Assembly (NCBI GenBank): GCA_903832285.1
Contig: CAILAY010000091.1
Span: forward strand, 1-38,451
From: an uncultured beta proteobacterium
GTDB lineage: Bacteria > Pseudomonadota > Gammaproteobacteria > Burkholderiales > Burkholderiaceae_C
Direction: 5' to 3'
Length of the DNA: 38,451 nucleotides
A program made the position numbers and the translations under genes. The notes under the pieces were generated by a model that did not search any database, had not been told where the DNA came from, and saw only the letters and a program-made list of their open reading frames with translations. This document shows, piece after piece, positions 26,071 through 36,649 of the stretch (position 1 is the stretch's first letter; each line of letters starts with the position of its first letter).

Positions 26071-28569
26071 ATGTTCACTGCCGATCCAACAAACCCGGGT
26101 CTGAGCGGCGCCGACGCGGCCGCGCGGTTGCTGCAGTTCGGTCCCAATCGCCTGCATCCAGCGCATACGCGTGCGATCTGGCTGCAGTTTCTGGTGCGCT
26201 TTCGCAGTCCGCTCGTGCTGGTGCTGATGGTTGCCGCCGCCGTCTCGGCGCTCACTGGCGATGTGACCGGTTCACTCATCATCGGCGTGATCGTGCTCAT
26301 GAGCGTGACGCTGGATTTTGTGCAGGAATACCGCGCCGAACAGACTGCCGCCGCCCTGGCGGCACAAGTGGCGGTGTTGGCCACGGTGCTGCGCGACGGC
26401 ATTGCGTCGGAGTTGCCGGTATCGCAATTGGTGCCGGGCGACGTGCTGTTGTTGTCTGCAGGTTGTCTGATTCCTGCGGATGCCAAACTGATCGAGGCCC
26501 ATGATTTCTTCGTGAATCAGGCGCAACTCACGGGTGAACCCTACCCGGTGGAAAAGCGCTCGGGTACGCCAACGAGTCACGACGCGTGGGAACTCGATGC
26601 CGATGACACGGTGTTCATGGGCAGTTCGGTCGTGAGCGGCAGCGCGCGTGCAGAGATCGGCCGCACCGGCAGCGCCACTGCCCTGGGTCAGATTGCCGAC
26701 AGCCTGGCGTTGCAGGCGCCGCCCACAGCGTTCGAGATCGGCACGCGTCGCTTCGGCATGTTGATCATGCGGCTCACGCTGTTGCTGGTGTTGTTCACGC
26801 TGCTCGTGAACCTGGCCTTTCACCGGGCGCTGATTGAATCCTTTTTGTTTGCGGTGGCCCTGGCCGTGGGCCTCACGCCTGAGTTGCTGCCGATGGTGGT
26901 GTCCGTGACGCTGGCGCGCGGTGCCATGCGCATGGCCGCGCTCAAGGTCATCGTCAAGCGGCCTTCAGCAATTCAGGACATGGGTGCGATGGACACACTG
27001 TGCACGGACAAGACCGGAACCCTGACCGAGGCGCGCATCCGCCTTGAGCGGCACGTCAATGCCGCTGGCGTGGAAAGCAGCGGCGTGCTGGAACTGGCCT
27101 ACCTCAACAGCTATTTCGAGACCGGTCTGAAAAGCCCCCTGGACGATGCGATCCTGGCGCACGAGGACATCGATGTCTCCTCGTGGCGCAAGATTGACGA
27201 GGTGCCTTTCGATTTTGAGAGGCGCCGCGTTTCGGTGCTGCTTGAACGCCAGTCGGGCAGCGTGGTGACGCGCGCGCTGGTGGTCAAGGGCGCGCCCGAG
27301 GATGTGTTGCAACTGTGCACCCGCTATGAGGACGAGGCGGGGCTGGTGCTTGATCTGGACGAAACTGCGCGCGAGCGCATCAATGCTCTTTTCAACGCCC
27401 TGGGGCAGGACGGTTTTCGGGTGCTGGGCATTGCCCGGCGTGACGTGGCTGCGGACTGTTCGCACGCCGTGTTGTCGGACGAGAGCGCGCTCGTGTTCGC
27501 CGGTTTCGCTGGTTTTCTGGATCCCCCCAAGGCGAGCGCAGCGCAGGCGCTGAATGCCCTGGCGAACAGCGGTGTGACGGTGAAGATCGTCACCGGAGAC
27601 AACGAGCAGGTGACCCGTCATGTGTGCGAGCAACTGGGCTTGAAGGTCGCTGCAGTCCTCACGGGTCGCGACATCGACGCGCTGAATGACGATGCGCTGC
27701 GCGTGCAGGCCGAAAGTACGAACCTGTTTTGCCGCGTCAATCCGGCGCAAAAGAACCGTGTCATCCTGGCACTCAAGGCGCGCGGCCATGTGGTCGGTTA
27801 TCTGGGTGACGGCATCAATGACGCACCTTCGCTGCACACGGCCGACATCGGCATTTCGGTGGCCGGCGCGGTGGATGTGGCCAAACAGGCGGCTGCGATG
27901 ATCCTGCTGGAGAGCGACCTGATGGTGCTGCACGCGGGCATCATCGAAGGGCGGCGCACCTTTGGCAACGTCATGAAATACATCATGATGGCCACCAGTT
28001 CCAACTTCGGCAACATGTTCAGCATGGCCGCGGCCACGCTCTTCCTGCCCTTTCTGCCGATGTTGCCGATGCAGATCCTGCTCAACAACCTGTTGTATGA
28101 CGTGTCGGAAATTTCGCTGCCGCTGGACCACGTCGACGACGAAGATCTGGCCCGACCAGCGATCTGGGACATGGCTTTCATCCGCAACTTCATGGTGACC
28201 ATCGGACCCATCAGTTCGCTGTTTGACTTCCTGACCTTTTACCTGCTGATCAGCCTGTTCCATGCGCACGAGGGACTGTTTCGCAGCGGCTGGTTCGTCG
28301 AGTCACTGGCGACTCAGGTGCTGGTGATCTTTGTCATCCGCACACGCCGTCTTCCGTGGCGCAGCCGACCCCACATCTGGCTGGTCGTCACGTCATTGAG
28401 CGCGGTCGCGCTGGCGATCATGCTGCCCTTTACACCGCTGGCGCCCTATCTCGGTTTCACACCCTTGCCAGCGTCATTTTTCTATCTGCTGGCGCTGTTG
28501 CTGGTGGTCTATCTGGCACTGGTGCAAGGGGCAAAGCAATGGTTCTACCGTCATCAGACGACACATTGA
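26071..28569 (+). CDS. mgtA: magnesium-translocating P-type ATPase (MgtA/MgtB type)
   Basis: The 832-residue inner-membrane pump imports Mg2+ at the expense of ATP. Actuator TGEPYPVEK (about 152-160), phosphorylated D313 in CTDKTGT, GDGINDAP (579-586) and MLPMQILLNNLLYDVSEISLP in the C-terminal membrane part are all characteristic of the MgtA branch, as is the helix 4 motif LTPELLPMVVSVTLARG. It is shorter than enteric MgtA at the N-terminus, lacking the extended leader. Its 3' end overlaps the second P-type ATPase by 31 bases. Confidence 0.92.
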   Translation: MFTADPTNPGLSGADAAARLLQFGPNRLHPAHTRAIWLQFLVRFRSPLVLVLMVAAAVSALTGDVTGSLIIGVIVLMSVTLDFVQEYRAEQTAAALAAQVAVLATVLRDGIASELPVSQLVPGDVLLLSAGCLIPADAKLIEAHDFFVNQAQLTGEPYPVEKRSGTPTSHDAWELDADDTVFMGSSVVSGSARAEIGRTGSATALGQIADSLALQAPPTAFEIGTRRFGMLIMRLTLLLVLFTLLVNLAFHRALIESFLFAVALAVGLTPELLPMVVSVTLARGAMRMAALKVIVKRPSAIQDMGAMDTLCTDKTGTLTEARIRLERHVNAAGVESSGVLELAYLNSYFETGLKSPLDDAILAHEDIDVSSWRKIDEVPFDFERRRVSVLLERQSGSVVTRALVVKGAPEDVLQLCTRYEDEAGLVLDLDETARERINALFNALGQDGFRVLGIARRDVAADCSHAVLSDESALVFAGFAGFLDPPKASAAQALNALANSGVTVKIVTGDNEQVTRHVCEQLGLKVAAVLTGRDIDALNDDALRVQAESTNLFCRVNPAQKNRVILALKARGHVVGYLGDGINDAPSLHTADIGISVAGAVDVAKQAAAMILLESDLMVLHAGIIEGRRTFGNVMKYIMMATSSNFGNMFSMAAATLFLPFLPMLPMQILLNNLLYDVSEISLPLDHVDDEDLARPAIWDMAFIRNFMVTIGPISSLFDFLTFYLLISLFHAHEGLFRSGWFVESLATQVLVIFVIRTRRLPWRSRPHIWLVVTSLSAVALAIMLPFTPLAPYLGFTPLPASFFYLLALLLVVYLALVQGAKQWFYRHQTTH

Positions 28570-31115
28570 ATCCGACCGATGGCTTGACATCCGTGCAGGC
28601 CGCGCAGCGTCTGGACGAGCACGGACCCAATGTGCTTGCCGGTGGGCAGCAACGCACCCTCGCCAGCATCGTGAGGGAGACGGCTCAGGATCCGATGTTC
28701 TTGTTGCTGCTTGTTGCGGCAGGTCTCTACCTGCTGCTCGGAGACTGGCAGGAAGGGCTGGCGCTGCTGGTGTTTGTGCTGGTGGTGCTGGCTTTGACGC
28801 TGTACCAGGAAGGGCGGACTGAGCGCGCCATTGCAGCGCTGCGCAGCTTGAGCAGCCCGCGTGCGCTGGTGCAGCGCGATGGAAGATTGCAGCGCATCGC
28901 CGGCAGCGAGGTGGTGGTGGGCGACCTGCTGATGTTGGCAGAGGGGGACCGCATTGCCGCCGATGCGTTGCTGTTGTCCGCGAACAATTTGCGCGTGGAC
29001 GAATCGCTCCTGACCGGGGAAGCGGTGCCGGTGCGCAAGGCAGTGGGCGCCCCTGTAGGAGTCAAGACGCAGCCCGGCGGCGATGACCTGCCATTCGTCT
29101 ACTCGGGCACGCTGGTGAGCCAGGGTCAGGGAACGGCCCGGGTGCGTGCCATCGGGGCGGACAGCGAAATCGGCCGCATTGGCGCGGCACTGCAAACGCT
29201 GCAGGTTGAGAAATCGCCGCTGAAGGCGCTGACGGCACAACTGGTGTTGCGTCTGGCCTGGATAGCACTGGGCATGAGCCTGGCGCTGGTGCTGGCCAGC
29301 GGGTGGTTGCGCGGTGACTGGACCCAGGCCTGGCTGGCGGGGATCGCGCTCGCGATGTCCATGCTGCCCCAGGAATTCACGGTGGTGCTGACCGTGCTGC
29401 CGGCGTTGGGCGCCCTGCGCCTGTCGCGCGAACAGGTGCTGACGCGACGGATCGCGGCGATCGAAACACTGGGCGCAACGTCGGTGTTGTGCGTCGACAA
29501 GACCGGCACGCTCACGCAAAACCGCATGACCGTGGCCCAGCTCTACGCCGATGGGCAGCACTGGTCAGTGGATTACGCCGTGCCCGACGCCCTGCCCGAG
29601 GATTTCCACGCTCTCGTGGAGTATTCCATACTGGCCAGCGTGCCCGATCCGTTTGACGCGATGGAACAGGCCTTTCACCGCCTGGGCATGCATTTTCTGG
29701 CCGACACCGAGCACCTGCATCGCGACTGGAAGCTGGTGCACGAGTACGCGCTGAGCACGCAACTGCGCGCCATGTCGCACGTCTGGCGTGCGGTGGACGG
29801 TGAGGAGCACGAGGTCGCGGCCAAGGGTGCACCTGAAGCGATCGTGGACTTGTGTCATCTGGATCAGACTGCGCAGCGCCGCGTCAGCATTGCTGTGGAT
29901 GCCATGGCGTCCCAGGGGTTGCGCGTGCTCGGTGTGGCGAGGGCCCGCTTTGCCGGTGAGGTCTGGCCCGCGATCGAGCACGACTTCGAATTTGAATTCG
30001 TCGGCCTGCTCGGACTGGCCGATCCGCTGCGCCCTGAAATCGCGCAAGCCGTGCGCGAATGCAAGCAGGCGGGAATTCGGGTGGTGATGATCACCGGGGA
30101 CTATCCCGCCACGGCGCGCGCAATAGCGCGGCAGGCGCAACTGGATGCGACCGAGGTCTTGAGCGGGGATGAGATAGATGCCCTGAGCGACGAAGCGCTG
30201 CGTGAGCGACTGCAAGTCGCGAACGTCTGCGCCCGCATTGCGCCGCAACAGAAGCTGCGCATCGTGCAGGCGCTCAAAGGCACAGGCGCGATCGTGGCCA
30301 TGACGGGCGACGGTGTGAACGATGCGCCTGCGCTGAAGGCGGCGCATGTGGGCATCGCCATGGGCAAGCGTGGAACCGACGTGGCGCGTGAGGCGGCGTC
30401 TCTGGTGCTGCTGGACGACAACTTCGCTTCCATCGTGGGTGCGGTCCGTCTGGGGCGGCGCATCTACGACAACCTGCGCAAATCCATGGCCTACATCCTG
30501 GCGGTGCATGTGCCCATCGCCGGTGCTGCGCTGGTGCCGGTATTGCTGGGTTGGCCCGTGCTGCTGTATCCGATCCACATCGCCTTTCTGGAACTCATCA
30601 TCGACCCGGCCTGTTCCATGGTGTTCGAGGGCGAGCCGCCTGAAGGCGATGTCATGCAGCGCCAGCCGCGCGACCCGGCCGCACCGCTGTTCGCCGGCCG
30701 CAGTTTGTGGCTGGCCATGTTGCAAGGCCTGGGTGTGTTGGTTGCGCTGCTGGCAGTCACTGCCTGGGCACTTGCCCGCATGGACGAGCCGCAGTTGCGC
30801 GCCTTTGCCTTCACGATGCTCGTGCTGGGCAATCTGGGCCTGATTTTTGGCAACCGCACGCAGCGGGTTGCGATCCTGGCCTCGCTGCGAACGCGCAATC
30901 GTGCGCTGTGGGGCGTATGCGGCCTCGCGCTGGCGTTCCTGGGGACGGCGCTGTATCAACCCTGGCTGGCGCAGCTGTTTCGCTTTGCCGTTTTACCGGC
31001 GGCAGATCTGGCGCTGGCTGCGGCGCTGGGCTTCGGTGCGGGGCTGGCTGTGCAAGTGCTCAAGCTCTGGAGCACAGACGCTGTGCAAATGCCTCCACCT
31101 GTTGCCAGTCGGTGA
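28539..31115 (+). CDS. P2-type cation-transporting ATPase (Ca-ATPase-like)
   Basis: The 858-residue pump has TGEAVPVRK in the actuator, D320 in CVDKTGT, KGAPE in the nucleotide domain and GDGVNDAP (590-597). Helix 4 reads MLPQEFTVVLTVLPALGA, a bacterial variant of the PEGL/PEEF motif, and helix 6 reads HIAFLELIIDPACSMVFE. The ion is uncertain: Ca2+, Mn2+ or another cation. ATG 28539 has AAGGGG about ten bases upstream and lies inside the last codons of mgtA, so the two are translated together. Its last 56 bases overlap the convergent hemG. Confidence 0.9.
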   Translation: MVLPSSDDTLNPTDGLTSVQAAQRLDEHGPNVLAGGQQRTLASIVRETAQDPMFLLLLVAAGLYLLLGDWQEGLALLVFVLVVLALTLYQEGRTERAIAALRSLSSPRALVQRDGRLQRIAGSEVVVGDLLMLAEGDRIAADALLLSANNLRVDESLLTGEAVPVRKAVGAPVGVKTQPGGDDLPFVYSGTLVSQGQGTARVRAIGADSEIGRIGAALQTLQVEKSPLKALTAQLVLRLAWIALGMSLALVLASGWLRGDWTQAWLAGIALAMSMLPQEFTVVLTVLPALGALRLSREQVLTRRIAAIETLGATSVLCVDKTGTLTQNRMTVAQLYADGQHWSVDYAVPDALPEDFHALVEYSILASVPDPFDAMEQAFHRLGMHFLADTEHLHRDWKLVHEYALSTQLRAMSHVWRAVDGEEHEVAAKGAPEAIVDLCHLDQTAQRRVSIAVDAMASQGLRVLGVARARFAGEVWPAIEHDFEFEFVGLLGLADPLRPEIAQAVRECKQAGIRVVMITGDYPATARAIARQAQLDATEVLSGDEIDALSDEALRERLQVANVCARIAPQQKLRIVQALKGTGAIVAMTGDGVNDAPALKAAHVGIAMGKRGTDVAREAASLVLLDDNFASIVGAVRLGRRIYDNLRKSMAYILAVHVPIAGAALVPVLLGWPVLLYPIHIAFLELIIDPACSMVFEGEPPEGDVMQRQPRDPAAPLFAGRSLWLAMLQGLGVLVALLAVTAWALARMDEPQLRAFAFTMLVLGNLGLIFGNRTQRVAILASLRTRNRALWGVCGLALAFLGTALYQPWLAQLFRFAVLPAADLALAAALGFGAGLAVQVLKLWSTDAVQMPPPVASR

Positions 31116-31590
31116 AGTCGATGACAGCTTTGGGGTCTGTGGGGCCGTGCGTCATGAGCATGATGAGGCGGATCATGAGGCGGTCAAAAAAGCGGTAGCG
31201 TGGGTAATCCAGCTTGCCGGCAAACACTTCCAGCAGCTTCGGCTTCCAGCTGATCTGACGCAGGAACTTGATCAGATAGGGATTGGTTTCAGGCCGACTT
31301 TTTTCCGGCTTGCGCGCCACGATGTTGACGGTGAAAAAGGCATTTGCCTTGCGCTCCAGCAGCGGCTGATGGCGCCGGATAAATTGCGCCACCTGCGGTT
31401 GATGCTTGCCGTAACGGATGCTGGCGCCAATCACGATCGTGTCGAAAACGTCCAGGTCCAACACGTCTGCCTGCGTCAAGGGTGCCAGCGCGGTCGTATG
31501 GCCCAGTTGCTGCGTCAGTTGCTGCAGGCGCTGGCATATTTCCAGCGTATGACCGTCGGTGCTGGAGTAGGTAATCAGGATGGCACTCAT
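31060..31590 (-). CDS. hemG: protoporphyrinogen IX dehydrogenase, flavodoxin type (HemG)
   Basis: The 176-residue enzyme oxidises protoporphyrinogen IX to protoporphyrin IX using menaquinone in heme synthesis. The flavodoxin P-loop is YSSTDGHT (8-15). The HemG-specific segment VNIVARKPEKSRPETNPY and the tail YPRYRFFDRLMIRLIM match E. coli HemG closely, including the long-chain insert that separates it from flavodoxin. HemG is best known from Gammaproteobacteria, while many others use HemJ, so its presence here is notable. It is 16 bases downstream of the UPF0149 gene, and its 3' end overlaps the convergent P-type ATPase. Confidence 0.93.
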   Translation of the reverse strand: MSAILITYSSTDGHTLEICQRLQQLTQQLGHTTALAPLTQADVLDLDVFDTIVIGASIRYGKHQPQVAQFIRRHQPLLERKANAFFTVNIVARKPEKSRPETNPYLIKFLRQISWKPKLLEVFAGKLDYPRYRFFDRLMIRLIMLMTHGPTDPKAVIDFTDWQQVEAFAQRLCSRA

Positions 31591-31606
31591 CGCTGGACCT
31601 CAAGCA

Positions 31607-32416
31607 TCAGTTGGCGCCGTGGCACTTCTTGTATTTCTTTCCGCTGCCGCAGGGACAGGGATCGTTGCGTCCCGGCTCGGGCGCCTTGCGGATCGGCTCC
31701 ACGCGCGGACCGATGCTGGCCCACACGTCGTGCAGGTCGTACACGGCCCAGATCGCCTTGCCGAAAGCATCAACGCGGGCTTTGCTCACACTCGGTGATG
31801 CGTCTTCACCCAGCATTGAGACAGTGGCCGGATCGGTGTCGTCTTCTGTCAAGTCCAGCAGCGCCTGCAGCGCGTCGTCGATCAGGGCCGCCGCTTCCTT
31901 GTCGCGAGGCAACGCCCACTCTTCGGGCCAATTCTCCACCGCGTACATGAAGCCGATGGCCCAGATCTGCGCGAACGACGGTACGCTCTCGTTGCCCAGC
32001 GTGGCGCGCTCCTCCTCAGGCAACTGCGCGATTAGGCCGCGCAGATCCATCACCTCGGGTTGATAGCAACGGTCGTCGTTCAGGGACTCGACGTCGGCCT
32101 CAAGGTCGGTGACGATTTCACTCCAGCGCCGGTGCCACAGTTCAGTAAACCGCAGCGCCTGCGCCGGATCCGCAAACGGACTGCCGCCGTCGTCGGTGCA
32201 GTCCAGCAGCACGGCCAGATAGTCGTCCGGATCAATCTCCCGCCGGCAGCAAATCAGCGCGGCCATGAAGCCTTCACAAAACTCCCATTGCGGGGTTTCA
32301 TCAAAACGTTCGCGCAAGCTGTCCAGCAAGTCGGCGAGTTCGAAAAACTCTGCGGCGCCCATGCGTCCGTCGGACGGAGCAGCGGACGGGCCAGCGGTGG
32401 GGGCAAGTTCGGACAT
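31607..32416 (-). CDS. UPF0149 (YecA/YgfB) family protein with SEC-C zinc motif
   Basis: The 269-residue cytoplasmic protein has an all-helical UPF0149 domain (about 20-190, with [13 protein letters not shown] near 45). A C-terminal SEC-C motif, [16 protein letters not shown], supplies the C-x-C...C-H zinc ligands. SEC-C tails are found on SecA and on proteins that contact ribosomes or SecA. Exact role unknown. AGGAA precedes ATG 32416 at about eight bases. It starts nine bases after the Bug/TctC receptor gene and precedes hemG by 16 bases, so the three may be one transcript. Confidence 0.9.
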   Translation of the reverse strand: MSELAPTAGPSAAPSDGRMGAAEFFELADLLDSLRERFDETPQWEFCEGFMAALICCRREIDPDDYLAVLLDCTDDGGSPFADPAQALRFTELWHRRWSEIVTDLEADVESLNDDRCYQPEVMDLRGLIAQLPEEERATLGNESVPSFAQIWAIGFMYAVENWPEEWALPRDKEAAALIDDALQALLDLTEDDTDPATVSMLGEDASPSVSKARVDAFGKAIWAVYDLHDVWASIGPRVEPIRKAPEPGRNDPCPCGSGKKYKKCHGAN

Positions 32417-32425
32417 GGGGTTCCT

Positions 32426-33397
32426 TCAGTCAACGTGTGCGCCTGAGGCTTTCACGACTTTTTCATATTTTGCCAATTCGCTTTTCATGAAGATGCCGAA
32501 TTGCTCGGGCGTGGTCGGCACAGGTTCGGCCATGAGGGTGGCAAAGCGCGCCCGGGTTTCCGGCGCATTCAGTGCCGCCACAAAAGCCTGATTCAGTTTT
32601 TGCACGATCGCCTTGGGCGTGGCCGCTGGCACGACCAGACCCCACCAGGTATCGACTTCAAAGCCCTTGAGCGTTTCGGCCACGGCTGGCACGTCGGGCA
32701 GCAGGGCACTGCGCTGAGCGGTGGTGACGGCCAGCGCCTTGAGCTTGCCGGACTTGATGTTGGCGGAGGCCGTGGCCAGGTTGTCGAAGTTGAAATCCAC
32801 CTGCGCGCTGAGCAGCGCCAACTGCGCCGGATTGCCGCCGTTGTAGGGAATGTGGACCGCAAATATCCCGGCCCGCGCCTTGAACATTTCGCCCGCCAGG
32901 TGCCCGGCGCTGCCGTTGCCGCCGCTGCCGTAATTGAGCTTGGCAGGATTCGCCCTAGCGAAGGCAATGAGGTCGGCCAGGGTGTTGATGTTGAGGCGGC
33001 GTGCCGTGTCCGCGTTCATCACCAGCACATTGGGCACGCGCAACATCTGCGTGACCGGTGCGAAGTCGGTGCTCGCGTTAAAGGGCATCCTGGCATAGAG
33101 CCACGGGTTGATGGCGTGCGTGGCCACGGCCGCAATGCCAATGGTGTTGCCGTCGGGCGCGGACTTGGCCACGAGGTCCACACCGATGTTGCCACCGCCA
33201 CCGGGCTTGTTCTCGATGATGACGGTGCCCAGCGTGTCCTTCACGCGTTCGGCCAGCATGCGCGCCGTGACATCGATAGGGCCACCGGCGCCGTAGGGAA
33301 CGACGATGCGCAGGATCTTTCCCGATGAAGCAGGCTGCGATAGCGCCAGCGTCGAGCTCAGTGCCAGCAGGGCGAGGATGAAAGTGTGTCGAGTCAT
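32426..33397 (-). CDS. Bug/TctC-family tripartite tricarboxylate receptor
   Basis: The 323-residue periplasmic receptor belongs to the large Bug family of Burkholderiales that binds carboxylates or small acids. It has a signal peptide (FILALLALSSTLALS), then ILRIVVPYGAGGPIDVTAR and ENKPGGGGNIGVDLVAK, both typical of the first lobe, and YGSGGNGSAGHLAGEMFK in the second. ATG 33397 gives the signal peptide directly; the longer frame to 33517 does not. No TctA/TctB permease genes are adjacent, so it is an orphan receptor, as is common in these genomes. It starts a possible transcript with the UPF0149 gene and hemG. Confidence 0.93.
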   Translation of the reverse strand: MTRHTFILALLALSSTLALSQPASSGKILRIVVPYGAGGPIDVTARMLAERVKDTLGTVIIENKPGGGGNIGVDLVAKSAPDGNTIGIAAVATHAINPWLYARMPFNASTDFAPVTQMLRVPNVLVMNADTARRLNINTLADLIAFARANPAKLNYGSGGNGSAGHLAGEMFKARAGIFAVHIPYNGGNPAQLALLSAQVDFNFDNLATASANIKSGKLKALAVTTAQRSALLPDVPAVAETLKGFEVDTWWGLVVPAATPKAIVQKLNQAFVAALNAPETRARFATLMAEPVPTTPEQFGIFMKSELAKYEKVVKASGAHVD

Positions 33398-33519
33398 GAA
33401 TCTGATTGTGCCGGGAATGGAATGCCGTGGCTGGATTCGAGGCATGGAGGCAACGGCCGGCCATGAGCGCGCTGCCAGTGGCTCGACCCGAAAGCATGCC
33501 TGCGCATGCCGACCCATCC

Positions 33520-36500
33520 CTACGAAGGGCGCGCAGACGAGGCTTCGTCCTGCTTCGCATCCTCTGCTTCATCGCCCCGAGTCAACCACGCCAGCGCCTT
33601 CTTCCCCCAGGTATCCACATAGGTGAACAGCACCGGCACCACCACCAGCGTGAGCACGGTGGAGGAGATGATGCCGCCAATCACGGCGTGGGCCATGGGC
33701 GACTGCATTTCGGAGCCGGCGCCCAGCGCCAGGGCAAGGGGAAACATGCCGCCCACCATGGCCGCGGTGGTCATCAGGATGGGGCGCAAGCGCACCTGGC
33801 CGGCGTCCAGAATGGCTTGCTCGCGGGTCTTGCCTTCGCGCAGTCCCTGGTTCGTAAAGTCCACCAGCAAGATGGCGTTTTTGGTGACCAATCCCATCAG
33901 CATGATCAAGCCGATGACCGAGAACAGGTTGAGCGTGGAGCCAAACAGCTTGAGCGCCACCAACACGCCCACCAGTGACAGCGGCAGCGACGCCATGATG
34001 GCCCAGGGCTGCAAAAAGCTGCCGAACTGCGACGCCAAAATCAGGTAGATAAAGATCACCGCCAAACCCAGGGCCGCCACGGCATAGCCCATGGATTCAT
34101 CCATGTCCTGCGTGTCGCCGGTGAAGTTGATGCTGTAGCCAGGCGGCAGCTGCAGGTCGTGCAGGGACTTCTGCAACTCGCCGCTCACGTCGCCCGGCGT
34201 GCGGTCGTTGCTGACTCCGGCGGAGAGGCGAATCTGCCGTTGCAGATTGCGCCGCTCAATCTGGCGCTCGGCCAGAGACGGCACAAACTGCGCTATCTGG
34301 TGCAGTGGCACCATGTTGGGCCGCCCGTCGGCAGCCAGATTGCCGGGCAGGGCGATGCGGTCCATGTCCTGCGCGGTGGTGCGTTGGTCTTTGGGCAGAC
34401 GCACCAAAATCTGGTGGTTTTCGCCATCGGGCCCCAGCCACTGGCCAACTTCTTCGCCGCCGATCATGGCGCGGGTGGCGCTGGCGATCTGGCTCATGCT
34501 CACGCCCAGGTCGCTGGCCAGCTCGCGGTTCACCACCACTTCCAGCGTGGGCGTGGTGGGTTTGAAACTGGTTTCGATGTCCACCATGCCTTTGATGGCG
34601 TGCATTCGCGCCATGATCTTCTGCGTGATCTGGTCCAGCGTGCCAATGTCCGTGCCTTGCACGTACATTTGAATGGGCTTGTTCCAGCCGATGTTGACCT
34701 CCAGCCCGGCGATCTGATCAATCCGTTGCCGCATGGCGTCGTTGACTTCACGCACGGATCGCTTGCGCTGCGACTTGTCCACCAGCTCCAGATCAAAATT
34801 GGCATTGCCCTTGTTGACGTTCTTGGAAATGCGCTTGAGCTCCTTGAACTCTTTCAAGGCCTGCTCCACCTGTTCGGCCTTGCTCAAGGTGTATTCCAGC
34901 GACGATCCAATGGGCGTTTGAATCTGTACACTGCTGTAGCTGTCGTCGGTTTGCGGCACAAATTCCGAACCCAAAAACGGCACGATAAAAAAGCTTGCCA
35001 CCAGGCACAGTGTCGCCAGTGCCAGCGTCGACTTGCGGTACACCAGGCACCAGCGCAACACCCGGTCGTAGCGCTGATGCAACCCGTCTATACCACGCTG
35101 CTGCGCATCCAGCATGCGTTGCACCCCGCGCCACTTCATCCAGCGTGACGGGCGTTCGCGCCAGATGCTGGAGAGCATGGGATCAAGTGTGAACGACACG
35201 AATAGCGACACCATCACAGAGGACACGACCGTGATGCCAAACTGGAAGAAGAACTTGCCGATGATGCCGCCCATAAAGGCGACGGGCAAAAACACCGCCA
35301 CAATGGAAAGCGTCGTCGCCATCACCGCCAGGCCGATTTCCTGCGTGGCCTCCAGCGCCGCCTGCTTGTGGCTCTTGCCCATGGCCAGGTGGCGCACGAT
35401 GTTTTCGCGCACCACGATGGCGTCGTCAATCAAGATGCCGATGGACAGCGACAAGGCCATCAAGGTCATGAAATTGATGGTGAAGCCCATGGCATAAAGC
35501 GCAATAAAGGCGGCAAACACCGAGATCGGCAGCGTCAACCCGGTAATGACGGTGGAACGCCAGGAGTGCAAAAACAGGAACACGATAAACACCGTCAGCA
35601 AGGCACCTTCAGCGATCGTGCTCTTGACGTTGTCGACGCCGTCTTTGATGAACTTCGAGCCGTCAAAAGCCAGGGTGACGTTGATGTCGGGCGGCAGCGT
35701 CTTGCGAATGTGCTCGATCTGTTGGCGCACGCTCGCGGCCATCTCGATGGTGTTGGCGCCGCGTGTTTTGCGCACGTTGATCCAGATCACCCGCTGGCCG
35801 TTGTCGGTGGCGTAGTTGGTGGCTTCGCGCTGCGCGTCCTGCACGCTGGCCACCTGACCGAGCGTGACCGCGCCATTGCTGCCGCCCGTGCCGGCTCGCG
35901 CCACGATGATGTGCGCAAACTCTTCGACGCTGTGCAGCTTGCCCTGTACCCGCACCAGCCGTTCGCTGGCGCTGGATGCCAGTGCCCCGGCGGGAGCGTC
36001 CTGGTTTTCGGCGCGGATGGCCGCAGTGATCTGCTCCACGCCAATGCCGTAGGCAGCCATCTTGTCCGGGTTCAGTCGCACCGACAATTCGCGCTGCACA
36101 GCACCCCAGACGTCCACGCTGCCCACGCCCTGCACGCCTTGCAGCCGCTTCACCAGCAGCCGGTCGGCCAGCTCCGAGAGTTCGCGCATGGAGCGCGAGT
36201 CGCTCTTGATGGAAATGGCCATGATGGGCTGATCGTTGTCGTTCTCCACCCGGGTGACCGACGGCTCGCCCACGTCTTTGTTGAAGCCACGCCGGGTCTC
36301 GGCCACCTTGTCGCGCACGTCCTGCACCGCGGTCTTGATGTCCACGTTCAACTCGAACTCGGCCACCACGGTGGAACCGCCTTCGCGCGAGTAGGAGCGG
36401 ATGGACTTGATGCCGCTGATGGTGTTGACCGCCTCTTCGATGGGTCGGCTCACGTCCTGCTCCACGGCCTGTGCTGCTGCCCCCGGATAGGGCGTGTTGA

Positions 36501-36639
36501 CCACCGCCACGGGGATGGAAATGTCGGGCATTTGCTCCACGCCCAGGCGCATGTAGGAAAACAGACCGAGCACCATGATGGCCACCATCATCATGGTGGC
36601 AAACACGGGGTGGTTGATGCTGACGCGGGTAAACCACAT
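33520..36639 (-). CDS. RND efflux pump inner-membrane transporter (AcrB/MexB-like)
   Basis: The 1039-residue protein has 12 helices with two large periplasmic loops. It starts [18 protein letters not shown] and has the helix 4 proton-relay pair in [14 protein letters not shown] (Asp-Asp, about 404-405). Length and the [17 protein letters not shown] stretch after helix 7 are typical of hydrophobe/amphiphile efflux members. It starts ten bases after the adaptor gene. Substrates cannot be inferred. No outer-membrane channel gene lies next to the pair. Confidence 0.94.
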   Translation of the reverse strand: MWFTRVSINHPVFATMMMVAIMVLGLFSYMRLGVEQMPDISIPVAVVNTPYPGAAAQAVEQDVSRPIEEAVNTISGIKSIRSYSREGGSTVVAEFELNVDIKTAVQDVRDKVAETRRGFNKDVGEPSVTRVENDNDQPIMAISIKSDSRSMRELSELADRLLVKRLQGVQGVGSVDVWGAVQRELSVRLNPDKMAAYGIGVEQITAAIRAENQDAPAGALASSASERLVRVQGKLHSVEEFAHIIVARAGTGGSNGAVTLGQVASVQDAQREATNYATDNGQRVIWINVRKTRGANTIEMAASVRQQIEHIRKTLPPDINVTLAFDGSKFIKDGVDNVKSTIAEGALLTVFIVFLFLHSWRSTVITGLTLPISVFAAFIALYAMGFTINFMTLMALSLSIGILIDDAIVVRENIVRHLAMGKSHKQAALEATQEIGLAVMATTLSIVAVFLPVAFMGGIIGKFFFQFGITVVSSVMVSLFVSFTLDPMLSSIWRERPSRWMKWRGVQRMLDAQQRGIDGLHQRYDRVLRWCLVYRKSTLALATLCLVASFFIVPFLGSEFVPQTDDSYSSVQIQTPIGSSLEYTLSKAEQVEQALKEFKELKRISKNVNKGNANFDLELVDKSQRKRSVREVNDAMRQRIDQIAGLEVNIGWNKPIQMYVQGTDIGTLDQITQKIMARMHAIKGMVDIETSFKPTTPTLEVVVNRELASDLGVSMSQIASATRAMIGGEEVGQWLGPDGENHQILVRLPKDQRTTAQDMDRIALPGNLAADGRPNMVPLHQIAQFVPSLAERQIERRNLQRQIRLSAGVSNDRTPGDVSGELQKSLHDLQLPPGYSINFTGDTQDMDESMGYAVAALGLAVIFIYLILASQFGSFLQPWAIMASLPLSLVGVLVALKLFGSTLNLFSVIGLIMLMGLVTKNAILLVDFTNQGLREGKTREQAILDAGQVRLRPILMTTAAMVGGMFPLALALGAGSEMQSPMAHAVIGGIISSTVLTLVVVPVLFTYVDTWGKKALAWLTRGDEAEDAKQDEASSARPS

Positions 36640-36649
36640 GAGTCCGCCC

